Below the pieces are notes generated by a model that did not search any database, was not told the origin of the DNA, and saw only the letters and a program-made list of their open reading frames with translations. From Sphingopyxis sp. USTB-05 (GTDB lineage Bacteria > Pseudomonadota > Alphaproteobacteria > Sphingomonadales > Sphingomonadaceae): a stretch of DNA of 64,000 bases. How positions within the stretch are numbered: position 1 is the stretch's first letter; every line of letters starts with the position of its first letter. Where the stretch lies: contig NZ_CP084712.1 of assembly GCF_023822045.1 (NCBI RefSeq), forward strand, positions 4,275,001-4,339,000, in the 5' to 3' direction. Shown in pieces: positions 42,575 through 51,211 of this stretch. The translations under genes were made by a program, and so were the position numbers.

Positions 42575-42638
42575 GCGGCGGATTGCTGCACCTGCGAAGG
42601 CACAGCGTCAAGGCGCGCATAGCTATGCTTCTATAAGA

Positions 42639-42716
42639 TCAGTTCGTCTCGACGACGTGGAGTGACCCCAAATCGATTGTCCGATGTACGTCGAACGTAA
42701 CAGAGTTGCGCATGTT
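42639..42716 (-). pseudogene. remnant duplicate of the YbaY-type lipoprotein 3' end
   Basis: On the minus strand this reads NMRNSVTFDVHRTIDLGS followed by LHVVETN and a TGA stop. It aligns without gaps to the last 25 residues of the lipoprotein at 42763, 16 of 25 identical by eye. Upstream of it the frame is closed by a TGA, so no complete gene remains. It is a decayed tandem copy offset by 124 bases. Confidence 0.7.
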
Positions 42717-42762
42717 CCTTCACGCCAACTTTCGGCAATCACCCACTTCGCTCGGTTCGATG

Positions 42763-43188
42763 TCAGCGCGTCTCGACCAGCATCAACGTTCCCAGATCGA
42801 TTGCGCGGCGGCCATCGAACGTAACGCTATTGCGCGTGTCGGTGATGAACATCAGCCTGCCCGACGCGTCGGTGATGCGCGCCGACACCGCATAGCTGTG
42901 GCGCGGATCGAGCTGGCGCTGGTCGACCGTCAGCGTGAAGGCGAAGGGCACCTGCCGTCCGTCGGCAGTGAATGACTGCTGCGCGATCGTCTTTGACGGT
43001 GCGTCCATCAGGCTGACGTCGGCGAGTGTCACTTCGACCTGCGCGGTCGGCGGCAGCGCCATGCGCTCGCGATAGGTGATGCTGCCGGTGACCGACACGG
43101 GTTGTTCGGCGGGCGGAATCGTCGCGCAAGCGGCGAGCAGCGGTGCGGCAACGATGCCGACGGCCAGCATACGGGTAATGCGAACCAT
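42763..43188 (-). CDS. YbaY-type lipoprotein
   Basis: A 141-residue outer-membrane-type lipoprotein starting at 43188 (MVRITRMLAVGIVAAPLLAAC, i.e. acylated Cys21). The mature domain matches the YbaY/YscW-like beta-sandwich: VSVTGSITYRERMALPP, AQVEVTLADVSLMDAPSK, VPFAFTLTVDQRQLDPRHSY and YAVSARITDASGRLMFITDT. It usually occurs as a single gene of unclear function, sometimes beside META-domain or lysozyme-inhibitor proteins. A decayed copy of its last 25 codons lies just downstream. Confidence 0.82.
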   Translation of the reverse strand: MVRITRMLAVGIVAAPLLAACATIPPAEQPVSVTGSITYRERMALPPTAQVEVTLADVSLMDAPSKTIAQQSFTADGRQVPFAFTLTVDQRQLDPRHSYAVSARITDASGRLMFITDTRNSVTFDGRRAIDLGTLMLVETR

Positions 43189-43270
43189 GATGTTTCTCCT
43201 TTTTTCGATGGTTGGCGGGCGCCTAGTCCCATCGAGGTGAACCCATGCTGTCGTCGCCGTTGTGCGCCCT

Positions 43271-43837
43271 TCAGCCCTCCAGTTCAACATCCCAATAAAG
43301 CCAGTCGATCCAGCTCGTGTGCAGATAATTCGGCGGAAAGGCTCGGCCATTGTCCTGTAGCTGCCAACTCGTCGGGCGCCAGGGCTGGCGATAGAGCGGC
43401 ATATGCGCCTGTTGCGGCGTCCGGCCGCCCTTCTTGAGGTTGCACGGGGCACAGGCGGTCGCGACATTCTCCCACGTCGTGCGCCCGCCCAGCCGGCGCG
43501 GGACGACATGATCGAAGGTCAGCTCCTTGCCCGACCCGCAATATTGGCACGCAAAGCGGTCGCGCAGGAACAGGTTGAAACGCGTAAAGGCCGGATGCTC
43601 CGACGGCTTCACATATTGGCGCAGCGCGATCACGCTCGGGATCGGCATCGTCCGCGTCGGCGAATGGATTTCGCGTTCGTAATTTTCGACGATGGTAACG
43701 CGGTCGAGGAACACCGCCTTCACTGCGGTCTGCCATGGCCAGAGGCTCAGTGGATAATAGCTCAGCGGCGTATAATCGGCGTTGAGAACGAGTGCCGGAC
43801 AGCTATCGGGATGCCGGGCAAGATCGGGATGGAACAT
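43271..43837 (-). CDS. HNH endonuclease
   Basis: A protein of about 188 residues with the HNH nuclease core: CQYCGSGKELTFDHVVPRR, then WENVATACAPCNLKKGGRT, where two CxxC pairs bind zinc and the DH supplies the catalytic His. The N-terminal part (LVLNADYTPLSYYPLSLWPWQ, at about 17-37) is typical of a broadly conserved chromosomal HNH family of unknown role, not a phage or restriction gene. The start at 43837 (MFHPDLARHP) follows the usual family N terminus. A GTG at 43882, two bases after GGGAGG, would add 15 residues; neither choice has ideal spacing. Confidence 0.85.
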   Translation of the reverse strand: MFHPDLARHPDSCPALVLNADYTPLSYYPLSLWPWQTAVKAVFLDRVTIVENYEREIHSPTRTMPIPSVIALRQYVKPSEHPAFTRFNLFLRDRFACQYCGSGKELTFDHVVPRRLGGRTTWENVATACAPCNLKKGGRTPQQAHMPLYRQPWRPTSWQLQDNGRAFPPNYLHTSWIDWLYWDVELEG

Positions 43838-44008
43838 GGCTAGATAACGCTGCCCCCATTGCTTCACGGGATAGCGCGCCACTGCCTCCCGCGCGTGACA
43901 CCATCATTACATGCCCTATCAGATTCTGACGTCAAGGGGGCTTCTGCCCGCAAGATATGGAATGATTCACTTTGACTCGGCACAGCATATGGATTCAGGA
44001 GGGCGCCA

Positions 44009-44860
44009 ATGCTGACACGTTTTGCCCCGAGTCCGACCGGCGAGCTTCACCTTGGCCACGCGTACAGCGCAGTGCTTGCATACACGGCTGCGCGCGGCGC
44101 CGCTGGCCGCTTCCTGATCCGCATCGACGATATCGACGGCAGCCGCTCGCGGGAGGAATATGTCGCGGCCTCGCTCGCCGATCTCGACTGGCTCGGGGTC
44201 GGCCGGGACGGTGATCCGGTGCGCCAGTCGGCGCGGCTTGACGATTATGCCGCCACGCTTGCCGAACTCCGGTCGCGTGCGTTGGTCTATCCCTGCTTCT
44301 GCACCCGAGCCGATATCGCCGCGAGTCTGTCGGCGCCGCACGGACCATCCGGGGCGGTCTATCCCGGGACCTGCCGCAATCTGTCCGAAACCGAGCGGGC
44401 ACGCCGCCTCGCCGATGAACCGCATTGCTGGCGCCTCGACATGGCGCGCGCGCTGGCCGAAACCGGTGCGCTTATATGGGAAGAGGTGGGGCAGGGGCTC
44501 CGCACCGCCGATCCTGCGGCCCACGGCGATATCGTCCTCGCGCGCAAGGATGCACCGGTGAGCTATCATCTCGCGAGCACGCTCGACGATGCCGATATGG
44601 GCGTGACGCACATCATCCGCGGCGCCGACCTCATCGCCTCGACCGACGTCCACCGGCTGCTCCAGGCGCTGCTCGGCCTGCCGACGCCGCTCTATCGTCA
44701 CCACGCACTCGTTTGCAGCCCCGATGGCAAAAGGCTGGCGAAACGCGATGCCGCGGCCTCGCTCGCCTCGCTCCGCGCGGGGGGTATCGATGGACGGGCG
44801 CTCGCCGCCGATTTGGCGGCCGACCGGCTTCCCGCTGGCTATTCGCTGCAAAATCCCTAG
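44009..44860 (+). CDS. gluQ: glutamyl-Q tRNA(Asp) synthetase
   Basis: A 283-residue class I synthetase-like enzyme that attaches glutamate to the queuosine base of tRNA(Asp). It has RFAPSPTGELHLGHAYSA (HLGH at 14-17, the HIGH motif), RIDDIDGSRSREEY, zinc-ligand Cys residues in PCFCTRADIA and PGTCR, and a KRLAKRD in the KMSKS place. It lacks the anticodon-binding half of GltX, as expected. GGAGG precedes the ATG. A queuosine-precursor transporter at 53418 is consistent with queuosine use in this organism. Confidence 0.92.
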   Translation: MLTRFAPSPTGELHLGHAYSAVLAYTAARGAAGRFLIRIDDIDGSRSREEYVAASLADLDWLGVGRDGDPVRQSARLDDYAATLAELRSRALVYPCFCTRADIAASLSAPHGPSGAVYPGTCRNLSETERARRLADEPHCWRLDMARALAETGALIWEEVGQGLRTADPAAHGDIVLARKDAPVSYHLASTLDDADMGVTHIIRGADLIASTDVHRLLQALLGLPTPLYRHHALVCSPDGKRLAKRDAAASLASLRAGGIDGRALAADLAADRLPAGYSLQNP

Positions 44861-44869
44861 AGTGGAAGC

Positions 44870-45094
44870 ATGGAAATCCTGCTCATCATTGGCGTCGTAA
44901 TTGCCGCCGGCTTCGTCCTCTTCTCGCTAGCGCGGGGGCTCTTCTATTTCTCGCAAGGCCACCGCGCCCAGGTGGACGGCACGGCGCACGAGAATCAGGT
45001 GATGCAGAACAAGATGATGATGTCGCGCGTGAAGTGGCAGGCGATCACGATCATCCTGCTCGTGCTGATCGGCCTCTTCGCCGCCGGGAAATAA
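44870..45094 (+). CDS. HIG1-domain (twin transmembrane) protein
   Basis: A 74-residue inner-membrane protein with two helices (about 3-25 and 56-72) separated by a hydrophilic loop containing ENQVMQNKMMMSRVKWQAIT, the conserved HIG1 motif region. In mitochondria and alphaproteobacteria HIG1 proteins associate with cytochrome c oxidase or supercomplexes, so a respiratory accessory role is likely. It begins nine bases after gluQ and precedes the cobalamin adenosyltransferase gene. Confidence 0.85.
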   Translation: MEILLIIGVVIAAGFVLFSLARGLFYFSQGHRAQVDGTAHENQVMQNKMMMSRVKWQAITIILLVLIGLFAAGK

Positions 45095-45129
45095 GCGCAT
45101 TGCGTATGCGGCACCGGTAGGCAGGCAAT

Positions 45130-45711
45130 ATGGTCAAGCTCAACAAGATCTACACGCGTACCGGCGACGACGGCACCACCGGGCTTGTCGACGGTTCGCG
45201 CGTTGCCAAATCGGACGCGCTGATGGCGGCGATTGGCGACGTCGATGAAGCGAACAGCGCGATCGGCATTGCCGTTGCGGCGCTCGACCCGGCAAGCGAC
45301 GAAGCCGCGATGCTCGCGCGCATCCAGAACGAAATGTTCGACCTCGGCGCCGACCTTGCGACTCCGCCCGACATCCAGTTCGGTTTCGGCCCGCACGAAA
45401 TGGCGCTGCGCATCGTGCCGAGCCAGATCGCGCGGCTCGAGGACGAGATCGACGGTATGAACGATGCGCTGGATGCGCTCAAAAGCTTCATTCTGCCCGG
45501 CGGCACCGAAGCCGCGGCGCGGCTGCACCTCGCCCGCGCGGTGACGCGCCGCGCCGAGCGTGCCGCGGTCGCCGCGGGTACGGCGCGCGACCTCAACCCG
45601 ATCGCGCTCAATTATCTCAATCGCCTGTCGGATCATCTCTTCGTGCTTACGCGGCACCTCAACGCCGCGGCGGGCGGCGACATATTGTGGAAACCCGGCG
45701 CGACGCGCTGA
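45130..45711 (+). CDS. ATP:cob(I)alamin adenosyltransferase, PduO type
   Basis: A 193-residue enzyme making adenosylcobalamin. It has IYTRTGDDGTTGLVDGSR at the N terminus (ATP-binding loop), IGDVDEANSAIG, the helix LEDEIDGMNDAL, and the C-terminal LARAVTRRAERA with the conserved Arg/Glu, followed by LNRLSDHLFVLTRHLN. It is the PduO/MMAB type rather than CobA. It would supply cofactor to methylmalonyl-CoA mutase, which is needed for propionyl-CoA from valine catabolism encoded at 16742-23560; the mutase is not in the window. Confidence 0.93.
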   Translation: MVKLNKIYTRTGDDGTTGLVDGSRVAKSDALMAAIGDVDEANSAIGIAVAALDPASDEAAMLARIQNEMFDLGADLATPPDIQFGFGPHEMALRIVPSQIARLEDEIDGMNDALDALKSFILPGGTEAAARLHLARAVTRRAERAAVAAGTARDLNPIALNYLNRLSDHLFVLTRHLNAAAGGDILWKPGATR

Positions 45712-45725
45712 TCCCGTTCGACGGC

Positions 45726-45741
45726 CCGGACTTGATCCGGT
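45726..45741. repeat. remnant of the sphingomonad-type palindromic repeat
   Basis: CCCGGACTTGATCCGG is the core hairpin of the repeats at 39125 and 60373, without the matching second half. It sits in the 182-base spacer between the cobalamin adenosyltransferase gene and egtB, where no other gene was seen. Confidence 0.5.
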
Positions 45742-45893
45742 TCACGACATCGGCGCCGCAGGGACGATGCGACCGGATCATATGGCGCCCCCTATACTTT
45801 GGTGTTCCCTTAATGTTCTAGACTTTCCATCGCGGCGTAACCATAATCGGGCAACCAGCGAAACCGAATCATACCCTGGGGGATTGTCTCACC

Positions 45894-47159
45894 ATGGCCA
45901 GCCGAACCGATGCTTCGCCGACGACCGATATGCTGGATAGCCTGACGCAGCGCTTCGCCGCGACGCGGCGGCTGTCGCTCGATCTGACCGCGACACTCTC
46001 CGACGCCGACGCGAGCGCGCAGTCGATGCCCGACGCGTCGCCTGCCAAATGGCATCTTGCGCATACGACCTGGTTCTTCGAAACCTTCGTCCTGCGCGAT
46101 CATGTTCCGGGCTACCGCCTCTTCGACGAGCGCTATCCTTTCCTCTTCAACAGCTATTATGAGTCAGAGGGGCCGCGCCACGCGCGCCCGCATCGCGGCC
46201 TGCTGACGCGCCCGTCGCTCGATGAGGTCTGCATCTGGCGCGCGCATGTCGATGCCGCCGTCCAGACCGCGTTGCCTGATCTTCCGGCCAGCGTATCGGC
46301 GCTCGTCGAACTCGGGATCCATCATGAGCAACAGCATCAGGAACTGCTGCTCACCGATCTCAAGCACCTCTTCGCGCAAAACCCGCTCGGACCCGCCGTA
46401 TGGGAAACGCGAATCGCGAGTGAAGTTACGCAGTTTTCCGCGATGAAGTGGATCAGGGGCGGCGATGGCGTGGCCGCGCTCGGGCATGGCGGCGCCGGTT
46501 TCGCCTTCGACTGCGAAGGCCCTCGCCATGATGCGCTGCTGACCCCGCACGCGCTCGCCAACCGTCCGGTGAGCAATGGGGAGTGGCAGGAATTCATCGC
46601 CGACGGCGGCTATCACACCCCGTCGCTCTGGCTTAGCGACGGTTGGGCGTGGGTACAGGCCGGCGATATCGAGGCGCCCGCCTATTGGCAGGATGGGCAA
46701 AACTTCACCCTGTCGGGCTGGCAGGATATCGACCCCGTCGCGCCCGTCACGCACATCAGCTTTTTCGAGGCCGACGCCTTTGCGAGTTGGGCCGGCGCGC
46801 GCCTCCCGACCGAGCAGGAATGGGAAGCCGCGGCGGCCCTCTTCGATCCGCATGGCGGGCAGCAACTCGACGTCGCGGGGCCGGTTCAGCCAGCGGCGTC
46901 GGCCGATGACACCGGCTTGCAACAGATGTTCGGCAGCGTGTGGGAATGGACCGGCAGCGCTTATCGCCCCTATCCCGGCTTCCGCGCCGCGCCCGGCGCG
47001 GTCGGCGAATATAATGGCAAGTTCATGAGCGGTCAGTTCGTGCTGCGCGGCGGCAGTTGCGCGACCCCGCGCGGCCATCTGCGTCCCTCCTACCGCAATT
47101 TCTTCTACCCCCACCAGCGCTGGCAGTTCACCGGCGTGCGGCTCGCAAAGGATCTTTGA
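45894..47159 (+). CDS. egtB: hercynine/cysteine oxidative coupling enzyme EgtB
   Basis: A 421-residue non-haem iron enzyme for ergothioneine biosynthesis, joining hercynine with gamma-glutamylcysteine or cysteine through a sulfoxide bond. The N-terminal DinB-like four-helix domain carries H54-x2-H57 (WHLAHTTW) and the iron motif H144-QQ-H148-x-E150 (HHEQQHQE). The C-terminal formylglycine-generating-like domain has ASWAGARLPTEQEWEAAA and the ending GSVWEWTGSAY, then FVLRGGSCATPRGHLRPSYRN. It is one base upstream of egtD. No egtA, egtC or egtE is nearby. Confidence 0.94.
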   Translation: MASRTDASPTTDMLDSLTQRFAATRRLSLDLTATLSDADASAQSMPDASPAKWHLAHTTWFFETFVLRDHVPGYRLFDERYPFLFNSYYESEGPRHARPHRGLLTRPSLDEVCIWRAHVDAAVQTALPDLPASVSALVELGIHHEQQHQELLLTDLKHLFAQNPLGPAVWETRIASEVTQFSAMKWIRGGDGVAALGHGGAGFAFDCEGPRHDALLTPHALANRPVSNGEWQEFIADGGYHTPSLWLSDGWAWVQAGDIEAPAYWQDGQNFTLSGWQDIDPVAPVTHISFFEADAFASWAGARLPTEQEWEAAAALFDPHGGQQLDVAGPVQPAASADDTGLQQMFGSVWEWTGSAYRPYPGFRAAPGAVGEYNGKFMSGQFVLRGGSCATPRGHLRPSYRNFFYPHQRWQFTGVRLAKDL

Positions 47160-47160
47160 C

Positions 47161-48147
47161 ATGGGCGTTGTGCGCAACCTTCGTCAGGTTTCGGCCGATG
47201 ACGCCGGCGTCGACATCGCCTTCCGCGCTGACGTCCACGCGGGCCTCGCGCAAAGGCAAAAAGCGATTCCGGCGCGCTGGTTTTACGACGCGACGGGCTC
47301 GGCATTGTTCGAGGATATCACCGCGCTCCCCGAATATTATCCGACGCGTAGCGAGACCGACCTGCTCACTCGCCACGCCGCCGACATCGCCGGGGCCATC
47401 GGTCCCGGCCGCGCGGTCGTCGAGCTCGGTTCGGGCAGCTCGACCAAGACGCCCTTGCTTCTCGATGCGATCGAACCCGCGGCCTATGTGCCGGTCGATA
47501 TTTCGGGTGACTTCCTGCGCGACAGCGCAGAGGCTCTTGCGGCACGTTTTCCAGGCCTCGCAATCTATCCGGTAGAGGCCGATTTCACCCAGCGCGTGAC
47601 CATGCCCGACGAAATCGCTGATCTGCCTAAGCTCGGCTTTTTTCCGGGCAGCACGATCGGCAACATGGTCGCGCGCACTGCGGTCGACCTGCTGCGTAAC
47701 TGGCGCTGTGCGCTCGGCGAAGAATCGCTCCTCCTGATTGGGATCGACCGGATCAAGGATGTGGCGACTCTCGAACTCGCCTATGATGACCCCGCCGGCG
47801 TGACCGCGGCGTTCAACCTCAATCTGCTCGAACGGATCAATCGCGAGCTTGGCGGCGATATCCCGGTCGCGAATTTCAGCCATCGCGCGATATGGGATGA
47901 CATCCATGCCCGCATCGAGATGCATCTCGTCGCGGCGTGCGACATGGAATTCACGATCGACGGCCGCCTTTATGCGATGGCGAAAGGCGAGACGATCCAT
48001 AGCGAGAACAGCCACAAATACGGCCCGCGCGACGCCAATCTTCTCCTGCGTGCATCGGGCTGGACCCCGCTCGCGACATGGGACGATGCCGATCCCGCCT
48101 TCGCCCTGATCCTCGCCGAAGCGACGGAGTTCCGCTCCGCCCCCTGA
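47161..48147 (+). CDS. egtD: L-histidine N-alpha-methyltransferase EgtD
   Basis: A 328-residue SAM-dependent enzyme that trimethylates histidine to hercynine, the first step of ergothioneine synthesis. It has YDATGSALFEDITALPEYYP (the family N-terminal motif), the SAM loop VVELGSGSSTKTPLLL and FFPGSTIGNM. The C-terminal AKGETIHSENSHKY contacts histidine. Length matches the family. With EgtB one base upstream, the two enzymes suffice for hercynine and its sulfoxide conjugate; the final lyase step needs an enzyme elsewhere. Confidence 0.95.
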   Translation: MGVVRNLRQVSADDAGVDIAFRADVHAGLAQRQKAIPARWFYDATGSALFEDITALPEYYPTRSETDLLTRHAADIAGAIGPGRAVVELGSGSSTKTPLLLDAIEPAAYVPVDISGDFLRDSAEALAARFPGLAIYPVEADFTQRVTMPDEIADLPKLGFFPGSTIGNMVARTAVDLLRNWRCALGEESLLLIGIDRIKDVATLELAYDDPAGVTAAFNLNLLERINRELGGDIPVANFSHRAIWDDIHARIEMHLVAACDMEFTIDGRLYAMAKGETIHSENSHKYGPRDANLLLRASGWTPLATWDDADPAFALILAEATEFRSAP

Positions 48148-48215
48148 CGCGCGCTCTTGACGCACAAACCCCAAGCCGTAGGGGCACGGGCAGGTTTTCA
48201 GCGAAAGGGCAGCAT

Positions 48216-49082
48216 ATGATCGTCGGCGTTATCGGTGCGGGACAGATGGGCGCAGGTATCGCGCAGGTGTCGGCGGGCGCAGGGCATGACGTACTTCTCT
48301 CGGATATCGACCTCGCCCGCGCCGAAGCGGGCAAGGCGGGCATCGCCAAAGCGCTCGACCGGCTCGTCGCCAAGGAAAAGATAACGCAGGCCGACGCCGA
48401 CGCGCTGCTTGGCCGCATCACCCCGGTCGGTGATCACAGCGCCTTCGCCCCCGCCGACCTGGTTATCGAGGCGGCGACCGAGCGCGAGGAGATCAAGCGC
48501 GCGATCTTCGCGAGCGTCGGCCAGCATCTGTCGCCGACCGCGATCCTCGCCAGCAACACCAGCTCGATCCCGATCACGCGCCTTGCACAGGCGACGCCCG
48601 ATCCCGCGCGCTTCATCGGCGTCCATTTCTTTAACCCCGTCCCGGTGATGGGCCTGATCGAATTGATCCGCGGCCTTGCGACGAGCGACGACACGCTGAC
48701 GAAGGTCGAGGCCTTTGGCCGCGGGTTAGGCAAGGAAATCGTCCATGCCAACGACGCGCCAGGCTTTATCGTCAATCGCGTGCTGATGCCGATGATCAAC
48801 GAAGCGGTGTTCGCTTTGGGCGAAGGCGTTGCGACGATGCAGGACATCGATACGGGTTGCCGCCTCGGCCTCAACCACCCGATGGGCCCGATCACGCTCG
48901 CCGATTTCATCGGGCTCGACACCTGCCTGGAAATCATCCGTGTGCTCTACAGCGGCACCGGCGATCCGAAATTCCGTCCCGCGCCGTTGCTTGTTCAATA
49001 TGTCGATGCCGGGTGGGTCGGAAAGAAGGCCGGCCGTGGTTTCTACGACTGGACTGGACCGGAGCCTGTTCCGACCCGGTGA
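48216..49082 (+). CDS. 3-hydroxybutyryl-CoA dehydrogenase
   Basis: A 288-residue NAD-dependent enzyme of the short-chain 3-hydroxyacyl-CoA dehydrogenase family (Hbd/PaaH). The start at 48216 (MIVGVIGAGQMGAGIAQ) gives the Rossmann glycine motif at the N terminus. It also has ILASNTSSIPITRLA, FIGVHFFNPVPVMGLIE with the catalytic His, and NDAPGFIVNRVLMPMINEA. It converts acetoacetyl-CoA and 3-hydroxybutyryl-CoA in the cytoplasm. AAAGGG precedes the ATG. The gene is alone on its transcript in this region and unrelated to egtD. Confidence 0.92.
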   Translation: MIVGVIGAGQMGAGIAQVSAGAGHDVLLSDIDLARAEAGKAGIAKALDRLVAKEKITQADADALLGRITPVGDHSAFAPADLVIEAATEREEIKRAIFASVGQHLSPTAILASNTSSIPITRLAQATPDPARFIGVHFFNPVPVMGLIELIRGLATSDDTLTKVEAFGRGLGKEIVHANDAPGFIVNRVLMPMINEAVFALGEGVATMQDIDTGCRLGLNHPMGPITLADFIGLDTCLEIIRVLYSGTGDPKFRPAPLLVQYVDAGWVGKKAGRGFYDWTGPEPVPTR

Positions 49083-49193
49083 GCCGAGCGCAGCGGCTGA
49101 AGGGGCAGACCGCCTTGCCTCATCCGCTATAAGGGTGGCGGATGGAGCCGAAAGGTGTCCTGTGCGTTGGGTATATGGAATGCAGGGGATGAT

Positions 49194-49688
49194 ATGATCA
49201 TGCGTAACAAGACCTTATTCGCACTTGCCGCCTCGCTTCTTGCCGGAGCGATGCCCGTCCAGGCACAACAGGGCGCGCCCGAAGAATCGACGATCAAGGA
49301 TACCGCCAATACGGTTGCCGAGCCATTCGACGGCAAGGAGGTTCCGCCCAAGCTCCTCGCAATTCAGGGTGCGCCCTATTCGCTCGCGGGGCTCGGAAAA
49401 TGTGCGGCGATCATCAACGAACTGAACGAACTCAACGAAGTGCTGGGTCCCGACGTCAATGAACAGGTCGACAAGGATCGCGCGAAGAAGCGCGAGGAAA
49501 CCGCCGGCCGCGTCGCCGGAACGGTGGCAGGAGGAATTATTCCTTTTCGGGGCCTGATTGGCGAAGTTACTGGCGCCAATGCCGAACGGCGGCGTTATGC
49601 GTTGGCGGTTTACGCCGGAACGGTGCGGCGCGGCTTCCTGAAGGGTGTCGGGCTCGAGCGCGGCTGCAAGGCGCCAGCGCGGCCCTGA
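49194..49688 (+). CDS. exported protein of unknown function
   Basis: A 164-residue protein starting at 49194 (MIMRNKTLFALAASLLAG), with a signal peptide cut near PVQAQ. AGGGG lies five bases upstream. The mature chain has GKEVPPKLLAIQGAPYSL, a helix with ELNELNEVLGPDVNEQVDKD, and a glycine-rich hydrophobic stretch GRVAGTVAGGIIPFRGLIGEVT that could touch a membrane, then a basic C terminus. Similar small periplasmic proteins are common in sphingomonads; no function is recognised. It precedes an epoxide hydrolase by 27 bases. Confidence 0.75.
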   Translation: MIMRNKTLFALAASLLAGAMPVQAQQGAPEESTIKDTANTVAEPFDGKEVPPKLLAIQGAPYSLAGLGKCAAIINELNELNEVLGPDVNEQVDKDRAKKREETAGRVAGTVAGGIIPFRGLIGEVTGANAERRRYALAVYAGTVRRGFLKGVGLERGCKAPARP

Positions 49689-49715
49689 TATTATCGGCTT
49701 GAGAGGGGTGGGCAG

Positions 49716-50858
49716 ATGCAGGTCGACAATATCCGGGCTTTCGCCGTCGAGGTGCCGCAAGCGGCGATTGACGATCTGAAGGATCGGCTGGCGCGAACGC
49801 GCTGGCCCGAGCGCGAAACGGTGGATGACTGGGATCAGGGCATCCCGCTTGCCTATGCACAGGAACTTGCGGCCTATTGGCGTGATAAATACGACTGGCG
49901 CGTGGCCGAAGCGCGGCTAGGCGCGCTCCCCAATTATCTCGCGACGATCGACGGGCTCGACATTCATTTCCTGCATGTCCGGTCGGCCAATCCCGATGCG
50001 CGCCCGCTTGTCCTGACGCACGGTTGGCCGGGGTCGGTGCTCGAATTCCTCGACGTGATCGAACCGCTGGCGGCCGATTATCACCTCGTGATCCCGTCAC
50101 TTCCGGGTTACGGCTTTTCGGGCAAGCCAACCGAGGCAAAATGGAGCGTGGAGCATATCGGTGCGGCGTGGGACGCGCTGATGCGAGCGCTCGACTATGA
50201 CCGCTATTTTGCGCAGGGCGGCGACTGGGGCAGCGCGGTCACCTGCGCGATCGGAATGAACCATGCCGATCATTGCGCGGGCATCCACGTCAACATGGTG
50301 GTCGGCGCACCGCCGCCCGACTTGATGACCGACCTCACCGACAGCGAAAAGCTCTATCTCGCACGCTTCGGCTGGTATCAGGCGAAGGACAGCGGTTATT
50401 CGACGCAGCAGGCAACGCGGCCACAAACGATCGGCTATGCGCTTACCGATTCACCGGTCGGGCAAATGGCGTGGATCGTTGAGAAATTTCACGGCTGGAC
50501 CGATTGCGGGCATCAGCCAGGCGGTCAGTCGATCGGCGGCCATCCCGAAAAGATACTGTCGCGCGATGCGATGCTCGACACCGTTAGCCTCTATTGGCTA
50601 ACGGCGAGCGCCGCTTCGTCCGCGCGGCTCTATTGGCACAGCTTCCGCAATTTCTCCGCCGGAGAGATTTCGGTGCCGACCGGATGCAGTCTGTTCCCGA
50701 ACGAGATCATGCGCCTGTCACGGCGCTGGGCCGAGCGGCGCTACCGGAATATCGTCTATTGGAACGAACCCGAGAAAGGCGGACATTTCGCCGCCTGGGA
50801 ACAACCAGACCTATTCGTCGCCGAAGTCCGCACAGCGCTGGCCCAAATGACGTTGTAG
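49716..50858 (+). CDS. epoxide hydrolase (N-terminal EHN domain type)
   Basis: A 380-residue alpha/beta hydrolase of the microsomal epoxide hydrolase type. The EHN domain (about 1-105) contains LKDRLARTRWPE and the oxyanion motif is HGWPGS (102-107). The nucleophile is Asp170 in GGDWGS and the His is His357 in KGGHFAAWEQP; Tyr residues in the cap likely activate the epoxide. It lies 27 bases after the exported-protein gene and has no signal peptide, so it is cytoplasmic. Substrate may be a terpene or juvenile-hormone-like epoxide; this is unknown. Confidence 0.9.
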   Translation: MQVDNIRAFAVEVPQAAIDDLKDRLARTRWPERETVDDWDQGIPLAYAQELAAYWRDKYDWRVAEARLGALPNYLATIDGLDIHFLHVRSANPDARPLVLTHGWPGSVLEFLDVIEPLAADYHLVIPSLPGYGFSGKPTEAKWSVEHIGAAWDALMRALDYDRYFAQGGDWGSAVTCAIGMNHADHCAGIHVNMVVGAPPPDLMTDLTDSEKLYLARFGWYQAKDSGYSTQQATRPQTIGYALTDSPVGQMAWIVEKFHGWTDCGHQPGGQSIGGHPEKILSRDAMLDTVSLYWLTASAASSARLYWHSFRNFSAGEISVPTGCSLFPNEIMRLSRRWAERRYRNIVYWNEPEKGGHFAAWEQPDLFVAEVRTALAQMTL

Positions 50859-50876
50859 CGGGCTTTCGACTCCAGC

Positions 50877-51197
50877 CTACATCGGCTTATAGACGACACG
50901 GCAGCTTTCGGGCGCCGAGCGCAGCGCGGTGTTCCACGTCACCTCATTGCCGTTGCGCTGAAGCCGCGCGCCGCTCTTGTTCTCGTAGACCGAGCCGCCG
51001 GTCGACGGCGTCTGCTTCAGCACCAGCGAGCGCATGCCGTTGACGCGGACTATCGCGGTGCTGCCGACATAATCGACCTTTAGCTTTGTGCCGCCGCTGC
51101 AATCATAGCTCGTGCCGGTATTGCGCGGCACCGACGAACAGGCGGCCAACGCGAGGGTCGCGGTGCCGATCGCGACAAGAATTGTCGTCTTTTTCAT
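50877..51197 (-). CDS. MliC-type lysozyme inhibitor lipoprotein
   Basis: A 106-residue lipoprotein starting at 51197, acylated Cys20 (ATLALAAC). The domain matches MliC (membrane-bound inhibitor of c-type lysozyme): YDCSGGTKLKVDYVGSTAIV, then MRSLVLKQTPSTGGSVYENK, a GARLQRNGNEVTWN segment and a C-terminal Cys for a disulphide. It protects peptidoglycan from c-type lysozyme at the outer membrane. It lies 14 bases downstream of the crystallin-fold protein gene, so both are probably one transcript. Confidence 0.88.
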   Translation of the reverse strand: MKKTTILVAIGTATLALAACSSVPRNTGTSYDCSGGTKLKVDYVGSTAIVRVNGMRSLVLKQTPSTGGSVYENKSGARLQRNGNEVTWNTALRSAPESCRVVYKPM

Positions 51198-51211
51198 ATC
51201 ATCTCTCCCCC

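Noticed and set aside
43883..44008. Possible tRNA or small RNA between the HNH gene and gluQ
   Set aside because: No cloverleaf, anticodon arm or T-loop GTTCGA-type sequence was found; only promoter-like AT-richer sequence is present.
45095..45129. Cobalamin riboswitch before the adenosyltransferase gene
   Set aside because: The spacer is only 35 bases, far too short for a cobalamin riboswitch, and no B12-box was seen.
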